Positions 1-4,617 of a stretch of 5,385 nt of DNA are shown here, piece by piece; positions within the stretch are counted from its first letter, which is position 1; every line of letters begins with the position of its first letter. The notes beneath the pieces are model-generated. The model saw nothing but the letters and a program-made list of their open reading frames with translations, was not told the DNA's origin and did no database searches. The translations under genes were made by a program, and so were the position numbers. The stretch is from Rickettsiales bacterium (GTDB lineage: Bacteria > Pseudomonadota > Alphaproteobacteria > Rickettsiales > UBA3002), in the NCBI GenBank assembly GCA_021300075.1, contig JAJTIB010000179.1, positions 1 through 5,385 on the forward strand, given 5' to 3'.

Positions 1-213
1 CTGGCTCACCTGCTTGGTGCCCTTGCCGTAGCTTACGCGCGCCGCTTGCACAATGGCCGCGTCATCCCCCATATAATCGACGACGCGCACAAAACCGTGA
101 TCGAGCACTTTGAGTGGTTCATAGAGAATTTTTTCAAGCTCCGGCGCGACCGCGCGGCGGGTGGAGAGCGTTTCAAACTCACTGGCTTCCTGAGGTTTTT
201 TGATTGCGGTCAT
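1..213 (-). CDS. thyX: Flavin-dependent thymidylate synthase ThyX, N-terminal part (runs off left edge)
   Basis: ThyX makes dTMP from dUMP in the cytoplasm with FAD, NADPH and methylenetetrahydrofolate, replacing ThyA where that enzyme is absent. The 71 visible residues start MTAIKKPQEASEFETL and contain FVRVVDYMGDDAAIV (about 41-55) followed by AARVSYGKGTKQVS (57-70), the usual ThyX N-terminal signature. The ThyX RHR motif and the rest of the enzyme lie beyond the window edge, so completeness cannot be judged. The ATG at 213-211 is supported by GGAAAGAG (227-220) six bases upstream. The gene lies downstream of the 726-residue ORF on the same strand, with a 147-base spacer holding a palindrome, so they may not be co-transcribed. 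I recognise the family by the motif only, but with good confidence. Confidence 0.93.
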   Translation of the reverse strand, partial: MTAIKKPQEASEFETLSTRRAVAPELEKILYEPLKVLDHGFVRVVDYMGDDAAIVQAARVSYGKGTKQVSQ

Positions 214-232
214 GGACTGCTCTTTCCGGTTT

Positions 233-260
233 TGTCATTCCCGCGAAGGCGGGAATGACA
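233..260. repeat. Perfect 12-bp palindrome of the dispersed GTCATTCCCGC / GCGGGAATGAC type
   Basis: TGTCATTCCCGC (233-244) and GCGGGAATGACA (249-260) are perfect complements around a GAAG loop, giving a 12-bp hairpin. Palindromes of this sequence type are scattered between genes in many proteobacterial genomes as REP-like or miniature repeats. It sits between the end of the 726-residue gene and the thyX start. Neither strand has a run of T after the stem, so it is not a classical intrinsic terminator, though it may block 3' exonuclease or slow polymerase. The rest of 214-360 holds only a small GC hairpin (281-294, GCCCG/CGGGC) and no clear thyX promoter. Confidence 0.8.
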
Positions 261-360
261 GGATGAGCGAATACTCCCCTGCCCGCCGTCGGGCTGCAAG
301 ACACGCGCAATAGTTATCCACGGCGAAGTGAAGCGGCACAGCACAAGCGCGCGCGTGGGA

Positions 361-2541
361 CTAGGCGAAATCAAAGCTGATCGGCGCGGCTGCCACCGGC
401 ACAAAGGCCACTTTGCTGGATTGAACAGTCGAACCATCGGCAACCGAATGCACCGCACCCAACATTGTGCTTTTTGTCCCCGCCATGGCATATCGTGCTT
501 GATCGCGGGCTTTTTGAGCATTCTGCTCAGCGTATGTGGCTGCCGCTGCCAGCCCGGGATCGGGTGTGCCTGTACTGCCGGGCTGGGCAAGCGCGTTTTT
601 GTCTTTGCTGCGGACGGGTTGATGGATGTAATCATAAATCCCCACCGCCGCAGGCTTGGAGAAAATGCTAGCAATGCCGCCAACCGCAGAACCTACAAGG
701 GCTCCCGGAATCGCCCCCACACCAAAGAACCAAACTCCAATGGCTGCACCGGCGCCTGCGCCAGCAACCACCGTACCCGCTCCGGTCAAAGATTCAGTTG
801 CCCGTCGCCCATCGCCTTCCACCAGCGCCTTCACGCCATCCGTTGTTTCATAGGCCGTCACACCCGCAGTAATCCAGGGCGTGGCTTTACCAAGTGCAGT
901 TTTACCAAACGCAGTAATACCCTCTACCGCATCAAAACTCCTCACCCCCGAAACAACATTCGTAGCCGATCGGCCGACTAGACGCCCGACACCGTCCGCA
1001 ATCTTACCGCCCATATCACCAAACGCACGACCTGCCCAGCGGAAGGGCTTGGTAATAATATTGTTATAAAAACCCTTCGGCTTGTCTGCCAGATCCTCAA
1101 CCGCCGCCCTGCCAAATTTTCCGGCTTCAAATTTTGTCACGCGCGCTTTCGCGAGGTCCTCATTTGTGGCGGCCTTATTAAACGCAGTTTGCGACTTTTC
1201 ACGCAGCTCAACCGCTTTTGCCGCTTCTTTTTCAGCCGTTTGAAACGGCAGCCGCCAGCCACCACCGTTAATACGAGCCGCCGCTTTCTCTGCTGATGCT
1301 GCCTTAACTTCGAGCTTTAGCGATTCTTTTAATGCTGATTCTGAAGCCTTCGCCAGTGCCTGGCCGCCTGCTGTCTGGCGCGCCACACCCTCGGCGACAC
1401 CATGAAGACCGGCCGCACCAACAACTGCCCCAGCGCCAACGGTCGCGCCATAGGCAAGATGATGACCAGTGCCGCGACCCGGCTGGGGCAAGGCTTCATC
1501 CAGCATTCCCCGACGCTCGTCGCCCACCGTCAGTGGTTCTCCATTCGGGCCTTTGGCAGCTTCCTGAACGGGCCGCCCATCCTGAATAGTCACCTGCGCC
1601 AGTCCACCCTCATGGGTGCGAATAATCCCACCCTTGGTAATCGCCTCCACTAATTTTGGCGCCTCAATACCGGCAATGCTCCCCGCTGCCGTGACCATGG
1701 CGGCAGCGGCCGGGCGGGCCTTTTCCTGCATTCCCACCTGCCGCGCATGTGTCTGGTATTGTTCGAGTGTGGGCATATGGCCGCCATATTTATTGAGCTC
1801 TGCCTTCTGCTCACTGGCGACTTCCTCTTTCGCTTTTTCCCAGGCGGCACCGAAATCCCAGTTAGCGGGGAGACCTTGGAACCAGTGGCCAATCGCGCTC
1901 ATAACCGTGGGAATGAACGGCAGACTATGCATCAGCCGCATATAGCCATAGCCAAGCGTGCGCGAGGTGCTGGCAAAAAAACCGCCAATGCCTTCTTCTT
2001 TTGCCGGCGCGCGGTGCATGGCTTCGGCCGCCGCATAAGCCGCACCGAACGCCCGTGCCTGCTCATCGCTAATATTTGTTCCCGGCGTCAGCGTGCTCGC
2101 CAGCCCGGGAGTGGCCATCAGCGCACGGTAAGGCGCCATAAGTCCGCGCACGGCGCCATCCCAGACATCTGCGGCCGTGTTGGCAGCACCGGCAAGTCGA
2201 CGAATGCCCTGAACGGCGGGAAGCTCGCCAATGGCACCATCCATCTGTTTGAGAAATACTTCCGCACCGTCTTCAATCTTGCCGCGGCCAGCCTTAAGCG
2301 CCCCAAAATATTTTTCAAGCGCAGTGGTAACCGACATCCCGGGAGGCAGTTCAATGCTCGAAAGCGAGTGGAAATTCTTGGCAATTGCGGCAATGCTGTC
2401 GGCAAGTTTTTTATCTTCCGGCGAGAGCAGGGCATAAAGCGCGGCGCCTTGTTCGGCCGTCATATTCTTAAGCTCAAAACGCTGCCCACCGATAGTGACT
2501 TCCGTGCTCACTGGCTGGGTTTCATTGCTTTCAGTTGCCAT
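361..2541 (-). CDS. Unrecognised Ala/Gly-rich 726-residue protein with glycine-zipper hydrophobic segments
   Basis: I do not recognise the family. The ATG at 2541-2539 has AAGGGA (2554-2549) seven bases upstream, and a Pho box and a -10-like element lie just before that, so start and expression look real. There is no signal peptide: the N-terminus (MATESNETQPVSTEV) is polar. Residues 20-60 and 70-130 look helical. Residues 362-390 form a Gly/Ala-rich hydrophobic stretch (YGATVGAGAVVGAAGL), and residues 390-480 form an Ala/Lys/Glu-rich, probably coiled, helix. Residues 585-627 form a long hydrophobic glycine zipper (GAGAGAAIGVWFFGVGAIPG, then ALVGSAVGGIASIF) that could insert in a membrane. 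The tail is low-complexity and ends APISFDFA. Such a plan is seen in secreted effectors, phage or toxin-like proteins and membrane-associated proteins, but nothing here decides between them. Overlapping plus-strand ORFs are shadows of this gene. Confidence 0.85.
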   Translation of the reverse strand: MATESNETQPVSTEVTIGGQRFELKNMTAEQGAALYALLSPEDKKLADSIAAIAKNFHSLSSIELPPGMSVTTALEKYFGALKAGRGKIEDGAEVFLKQMDGAIGELPAVQGIRRLAGAANTAADVWDGAVRGLMAPYRALMATPGLASTLTPGTNISDEQARAFGAAYAAAEAMHRAPAKEEGIGGFFASTSRTLGYGYMRLMHSLPFIPTVMSAIGHWFQGLPANWDFGAAWEKAKEEVASEQKAELNKYGGHMPTLEQYQTHARQVGMQEKARPAAAAMVTAAGSIAGIEAPKLVEAITKGGIIRTHEGGLAQVTIQDGRPVQEAAKGPNGEPLTVGDERRGMLDEALPQPGRGTGHHLAYGATVGAGAVVGAAGLHGVAEGVARQTAGGQALAKASESALKESLKLEVKAASAEKAAARINGGGWRLPFQTAEKEAAKAVELREKSQTAFNKAATNEDLAKARVTKFEAGKFGRAAVEDLADKPKGFYNNIITKPFRWAGRAFGDMGGKIADGVGRLVGRSATNVVSGVRSFDAVEGITAFGKTALGKATPWITAGVTAYETTDGVKALVEGDGRRATESLTGAGTVVAGAGAGAAIGVWFFGVGAIPGALVGSAVGGIASIFSKPAAVGIYDYIHQPVRSKDKNALAQPGSTGTPDPGLAAAATYAEQNAQKARDQARYAMAGTKSTMLGAVHSVADGSTVQSSKVAFVPVAAAPISFDFA

Positions 2542-2565
2542 AAATAAATCCCTTTTCTATCTGTC

Positions 2566-2599
2566 ACCCTAGCAAAGTTTGATGACAGTTTGATGACGG
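2566..2599 (-). promoter_or_regulatory. Pho box and -10 element upstream of the 726-residue gene
   Basis: Read on the minus strand, 2599-2578 is CCGTCAT-CAAA-CTGTCAT-CAAA: two 7-mers with an 11-bp period. This fits the PhoB box consensus CTGTCAT-N4-CTGTCAT with one mismatch. On the plus strand it is an exact 11-bp tandem repeat (AGTTTGATGAC at 2576-2586 and 2587-2597). Ten bases after the second GTCAT comes TAGGGT (2571-2566), a plausible -10. This is the usual arrangement in PhoB-activated promoters, where the box takes the place of a -35. The gene start is 24 bases further on. The box also lies upstream of the divergent ssrA promoter, but its orientation favours the minus-strand gene. Confidence 0.7.
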
Positions 2600-2618
2600 T
2601 TTTGGAAGAAAGTGGCCA

Positions 2619-2648
2619 CTGGACTTCTGGCCCAGAGTCCCCTATATT
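2619..2648 (+). promoter_or_regulatory. Probable sigma70-type promoter of ssrA
   Basis: CTGGAC (2619-2624) and TATATT (2643-2648) are separated by 18 bases. They would start transcription at about 2654-2656, just before the first hairpin of the tmRNA acceptor piece. The -10 is good and the -35 is weak. Confidence 0.55.
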
Positions 2649-2733
2649 AGAAGGGTTCCGTAAGGGACTATGGCGATAAACGCCGTGTAGAATAGACGGA
2701 TTGGACCCGGGGGCAGAACCCGGCACCTCCACC

Positions 2734-2812
2734 GAAGTTCGTGGTACACGCCGCGCGCGTGAAAGCGACTTTTAAATTCTTGATTTTGTTTAGCAAAACA
2801 ACGAATTTCGGC
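2734..2812 (+). other. Intervening segment of permuted pre-tmRNA, removed on maturation
   Basis: This stretch links the acceptor 3' end to the coding 5' end. CCGAAGTTCGT (2732-2742) pairs with ACGAATTTCGG (2801-2811) over 11 pairs including one G-U, extending the acceptor stem into a long rod. Inside are small hairpins CACGC/GCGTG and TTTTG/CAAAA. In Caulobacter-type tmRNAs such a loop is cut out to give two RNA pieces. I infer the same here from the layout. Confidence 0.8.
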
Positions 2813-2894
2813 GGGGGTGAATTAGCTTCGACAACCGCAATAAAAACATGGTTTTTGCCAGGCGTGACCTGCCTTAATCGGTCACTTTTTAAGT

Positions 2895-2963
2895 GCAAAC
2901 GATAACTTTGCGCTCGTTGCTGCTAACGACAACCATGTCGTCGCGGCTCGTCTGGCTGCCTAA
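2895..2963 (+). other. ssrA: tmRNA tag reading frame: 22 encoded residues with two ANDN blocks
   Basis: The resume codon is GCA at 2895, after TTTTTAAGT, and the stop TAA is at 2961-2963. The encoded tag is ANDNFALVA followed directly by ANDNHVVAARLAA. With the alanine carried by tmRNA itself, the tag begins AANDNF and repeats VAANDNH ten residues later. The end (LAA) is the ClpX-type degron. Caulobacter's tag has one ANDNF block. The tag here is longer, with a second copy of the block that alpha SspB is known to read. Confidence 0.88.
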
Positions 2964-3005
2964 GGGTGCCTGACAAGTCCTAGTTTGTAACGCGGCCCGA
3001 GGGGA

Positions 3006-3028
3006 GCCGGGCAACAGAATCCCCTCAC
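3006..3028 (+). repeat. 23-bp direct repeat, copy 1
   Basis: The 23 bases beginning GCCGGGCAACAGAA recur exactly at 3194-3216, 188 bases downstream. The first 14 bases are the hairpin loop described for 2999-3216, and the remaining nine (TCCCCTCAC) provide the 3' arm. A partial copy (CCGGGCAACAGAA, 13 bases) lies at 3089-3101. Confidence 0.9.
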
Positions 3029-3193
3029 TTCAATAGTGGGATTCTGTAACCGGATAGCCCTCGCCGGATTTAATACCAAGCCGTTGCACCGGGCAACAGA
3101 AGCAACGGCCATAACGAGGGAGTAGCCCGAGCCAGCCTTGAGCGGCGCCTATCGCGGAGGTCAGCAGACCGAAGCGGGGGCATTCTAGGGATT

Positions 3194-3216
3194 GCCGGGC
3201 AACAGAATCCCCTCAC
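3194..3216 (+). repeat. 23-bp direct repeat, copy 2
   Basis: Exact copy of 3006-3028. Here the left flank is AGGGATT instead of GAGGGGA, yet it can still pair with the shared 3' arm. The same 3' arm (CCTCAC) can instead pair downstream with GTGAGG at 3231-3236. Confidence 0.9.
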
Positions 3217-3240
3217 ATGAGCCATGAGACGTGAGGTTTT
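3211..3240 (+). terminator. Weak candidate intrinsic terminator
   Basis: CCTCAC (3211-3216) pairs with GTGAGG (3231-3236), followed by TTTT. The stem is only six pairs, the loop is 14 bases and the T run is short, so it would be weak. It could end the ssrA or structured-region transcript before sspB, and it competes with hairpin 3 for the 3' arm. Confidence 0.35.
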
Positions 3241-3253
3241 AGCTTGGAACATT

Positions 3254-3289
3254 CCTCTGGTTGCGCCCCTCTGGTTGAAGTGCTATGAA
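3254..3289 (+). promoter_or_regulatory. Possible sspB promoter with a 10-bp direct repeat
   Basis: TTGCGC (3261-3266) and TATGAA (3284-3289) have a 17-base spacer, which would start transcription about 45 bases before sspB. CCTCTGGTTG occurs twice (3254-3263 and 3268-3277, 14-bp period), overlapping the -35 region. It might be an operator or chance. Both boxes are only partial matches to consensus. Confidence 0.35.
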
Positions 3290-3340
3290 GAATAATTAGA
3301 AAGTTAAAACCCCAAGGCTCAAAGCTCAAGGCTTCACCTT

Positions 3341-3889
3341 ATGAACCAAGAAACCATCGACTACCCCGGCATGATCGACCACGCGATGCGCGACGTGGTG
3401 CGTCAGGCGCTCAAGCATATCGAACGTTTCGGGCTGCCGGGCGAGCATCATTTCTTCATTTCCTTCCAGACTAATTATCCGGGCGTCACCATCTCGCCGC
3501 AACTCAAGTCCCGCTATCCGGAGGAAATCACTATCGTCGTTCAGCACCAGTACTGGGATCTGCTCATCACCAAAGATTATTTCTCGATCATGCTGAGCTT
3601 CAATAACATCCCCGAAAAACTCGTCGTGCCGTTTGATGCCTTAACGGCGTTTGCCGACCCGTCGATTAAATTCGGCCTGCAGTTTCACGGCAAGAAATTT
3701 GCTGCCAATGGCGCAATAGCGCCCGCATCCAAAACCGCAGGAGAAGAAAAAGTCGCATGTCCCGCCACCGGCAAAACAGGCGCCGAGAAACCGCCGCTGG
3801 CCTCGTTTGAAGAAGAAGCCACGCGCGAAGAATCTGCCCCCGCCAATGACGAGAAGGTCGTAAGCCTCGAAGCGTTTCGTAAGCGGTAG
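3341..3889 (+). CDS. sspB: ClpXP adaptor SspB, alphaproteobacterial type
   Basis: SspB binds the ssrA tag on tmRNA-tagged proteins and hands them to the ClpXP protease. The 182-residue product has the alpha-SspB core at about 6-118: IDYPGMIDHAMRDVVRQAL, then GLPGEHHFFISFQTNYPGV (31-49), RYPEEITIVVQHQYWDL (58-74), LSFNNIPEKLVVPFDAL (85-101) and TAFADPSIKFGLQF (102-115). A polar, Ala/Glu-rich, probably flexible linker (120-170) follows. It ends KVVSLEAFRKR, a conserved tail that I infer is the ClpX-docking peptide, as in E. coli SspB. The start ATG has CAAGG (3327-3331) nine bases upstream, a modest site, but the N-terminus aligns with the family from residue 6. The gene lies directly downstream of ssrA, which encodes its ligand. 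Length is typical for alpha SspB. Confidence 0.93.
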   Translation: MNQETIDYPGMIDHAMRDVVRQALKHIERFGLPGEHHFFISFQTNYPGVTISPQLKSRYPEEITIVVQHQYWDLLITKDYFSIMLSFNNIPEKLVVPFDALTAFADPSIKFGLQFHGKKFAANGAIAPASKTAGEEKVACPATGKTGAEKPPLASFEEEATREESAPANDEKVVSLEAFRKR

Positions 3890-3956
3890 ACGCTACACTT
3901 CCCCTTAAGCAAAAGTTGGCGCTCACCACGCGGTTTTGAGATGACGTGAATCGCTT

Positions 3957-4418
3957 ATGACCCTCCCCATGTCCCAGCTCCTCACCCTTGCCGCCCAAGC
4001 CGCTGTCAAAGGCGAAGTGCCAATTGCCGCTTGTGTGGTGGGGGCAGATGGTAGGGTGCTGGCTCAAGCGCATAATGAGGTCGAAATACGGCAGGACGCC
4101 ACGGCGCACGCAGAACTGCTTGTCATTCAGGAAGCCTGTCGGGGCAGGGGTGAAAAATACCTCGAGGGCTGCACGCTTTACGTAACCCTTGAACCATGCG
4201 CCATGTGCGCGCAGGCAGCATCCCTTGTTAAAATCAAAAAAATTATTTTCGGGGCTTATGACGCAAAAGGCGGAGGGGTCGAACATGGCGCGCGGGTCTT
4301 CGCACAAGCAACCTGCCACCATGCGCCGGAAGTCGTGGGTGGAGTGATGGAAGCCGAATGCGGGCAATTATTGAAGGATTTTTTTGTCGCCAGACGTTAT
4401 ACTCATTTGCAAAAATAA
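3957..4418 (+). CDS. tadA: tRNA adenosine(34) deaminase TadA
   Basis: TadA converts adenosine to inosine at the wobble position of tRNA-Arg(ACG), allowing CGU/CGC/CGA decoding. The 153-residue product has the cytidine-deaminase-fold zinc site complete: ATAHAE with His51 and catalytic Glu53, and PCAMC with Cys81 and Cys84. It also shows the N-terminal GEVPIAACVV strand (19-28), NEVE (40-43), TLYVTLEPCAMCAQAAS (73-89), KKIIFGAYDAKGGG (94-107) and the C-terminal LLKDFFVARR. Length is normal. MTLPMSQLL offers two starts, 3957 and 3969. Neither has a strong ribosome site (GTGA at 3947-3950 is the best for the first), so the start is uncertain by four residues. The 67-base gap after sspB shows no promoter or terminator, so co-transcription is possible. 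The last residues (YTHLQK) are encoded within the long inverted repeat at 4393-4453. Other deaminases of the fold are less likely. Confidence 0.9.
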   Translation: MTLPMSQLLTLAAQAAVKGEVPIAACVVGADGRVLAQAHNEVEIRQDATAHAELLVIQEACRGRGEKYLEGCTLYVTLEPCAMCAQAASLVKIKKIIFGAYDAKGGGVEHGARVFAQATCHHAPEVVGGVMEAECGQLLKDFFVARRYTHLQK

Positions 4419-4453
4419 TCTGTAAGATCATTTTTGCAAATGAGTATAACGTC
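4393..4453. repeat. Long perfect inverted repeat (24 bp per arm) across the tadA stop
   Basis: The left arm 4393-4416 (GACGTTATACTCATTTGC, then AAAAAT) is the exact reverse complement of the right arm 4430-4453. Inside, after one mismatch, ATCT/AGAT (4418-4421, 4425-4428) pair around a GTA loop. The last codons of tadA and its stop codon lie in the left arm. The inner AAAAAT/ATTTTT part gives a run of T within the stem on either strand, so it may end transcripts from both directions, but there is no T run after the stem. Confidence 0.88.
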
Positions 4454-4510
4454 GCGAACGGTAAGCTCTGAATCCTGTTCATCGCGGATAAAATCTGTCC
4501 ATGTTTCCAT
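4403..4510 (-). CDS. Possible 35-residue small protein, convergent with tadA
   Basis: ATG at 4510-4508 is preceded by AGAGG (4519-4515) four bases upstream, and a Pho-box-like repeat with a -10 candidate lies just before it. The product begins METWTDFIRDEQDSELTVR and ends CKNDLTDYFCK, and I recognise no family. The second half is encoded inside the 4393-4453 inverted repeat, and the ORF overlaps the tadA end by 16 bases on the opposite strand. It may be a small phosphate-starvation peptide, the remnant of a longer gene cut by the inverted repeat, or just a transcribed leader. The signals are better than chance but the ORF is very short. Confidence 0.35.
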   Translation of the reverse strand: METWTDFIRDEQDSELTVRDVILICKNDLTDYFCK

Positions 4511-4528
4511 AGTACCTCTTTGGACGTA

Positions 4529-4562
4529 TCCATATCAGGTTTTGATGACGCTTTGATGACAC
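4529..4562 (-). promoter_or_regulatory. Second Pho-box-like repeat, minus orientation
   Basis: On the minus strand 4562-4541 reads GTGTCAT-CAAA-GCGTCAT-CAAA, the same unit and 11-bp period as the box at 2578-2599. Ten bases after the second GTCAT lies TATGGA (4534-4529), the same spacing as TAGGGT in the first box. TGATAT (4537-4532) is an alternative -10. It points toward the small ORF at 4510. The ettA gene lies on its other side. Confidence 0.55.
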
Positions 4563-4617
4563 TTGTACAACAAAACAAGGGAGGCTACAACAAGGCGCAC
4601 GTAACAAGGAAATCGCC

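Larger units (their letters stand above)
2653..2985 (+). ncRNA. ssrA: Circularly permuted (two-piece) tmRNA precursor, alphaproteobacterial type
   Basis: tmRNA with SmpB rescues stalled ribosomes and adds a degradation tag. The gene is permuted: the 3' acceptor piece (about 2653-2733) precedes the 5' coding piece (about 2813-2985). The acceptor stem is GGGGGTG (2813-2819) with CACCTCC (2724-2730). It includes a G3-U70 wobble, the alanyl-tRNA synthetase identity pair. The T arm is CCGGG (2707-2711) and CCCGG (2719-2723) with loop GGCAGAA. The tRNA-like 5' end continues as AATTAGCTTCGAC. Helix P2 is CCG (2835-2837) with CGG (2697-2699) and CATGG (2847-2851) with CCGTG (2683-2687). Pseudoknot PK1 is GTGACC/GGTCAC (2864-2869, 2880-2885) crossed by AGGC/GCCT (2860-2863, 2871-2874). 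The tag frame is 2895-2963. After CACCTCC the gene reads ACCG, so the terminal A of CCA is not encoded. Outer ends are approximate. Confidence 0.93.
2999..3216 (+). ncRNA. Structured non-coding region: three hairpins sharing one 14-nt loop
   Basis: Three hairpins each present the loop RCCGGGCAACAGAA on unrelated stems. Hairpin 1 is GAGGGGA/TCCCCTC (2999-3005, 3020-3026) with its loop at 3006-3019. Hairpin 2 is GCCGTTGC/GCAACGGC (3080-3087, 3102-3109) with its loop at 3088-3101. It sits inside an outer stem CCCTCG/CGAGGG (3058-3063, 3115-3120). Hairpin 3 is GGGATT/AATCCC around 3188-3211 with the same loop core. A further hairpin CGC-GGTC-AGCA-GACC-GCG lies at 3153-3176. Alternative pairing is possible: CAGAATCC (3014-3021) also pairs with GGATTCTG (3040-3047). 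I do not recognise it as RNase P RNA, 6S or 4.5S RNA. It could be an independent small RNA, an extension of the ssrA transcript, a leader of sspB, or a palindromic repeat element. No convincing ORF covers it on either strand. Confidence 0.5.

Noticed and set aside
313..321. TTATCCAC, resembling a DnaA box
   Set aside because: It is a single site, one base off the nine-base consensus, with no AT-rich region or further boxes nearby. It does not support an origin.
328..981. 217-residue plus-strand ORF
   Set aside because: Its composition (many Arg, Cys, His) is typical of an antisense frame, and it overlaps the well-supported minus gene.
1747..2547. 266-residue plus-strand ORF
   Set aside because: It is a shadow of the 726-residue minus-strand gene. 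It has no ribosome site, its composition is rich in Arg/Cys/His, and it lacks recognisable motifs.
3006..3216. Direct repeats downstream of ssrA as attachment sites of an integrated island
   Set aside because: tmRNA genes are common integration sites, but only about 165 bases lie between the repeats, with no integrase or cargo. The repeat is also not part of the tmRNA body.
2999..3216. CRISPR array
   Set aside because: There are only three repeat copies, one of them partial, with spacings of 82 and 106 bases and structured intervening sequence. This does not fit a CRISPR array.
3070..3252. 60-residue minus-strand ORF over the structured region
   Set aside because: Its codons follow the hairpin repeats, so the same peptide scrap recurs with each repeat copy. 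There is no good ribosome site and it ends within the hairpins.
3666..4367. 233-residue minus-strand ORF
   Set aside because: It is antisense to both sspB and tadA, which are firmly identified.
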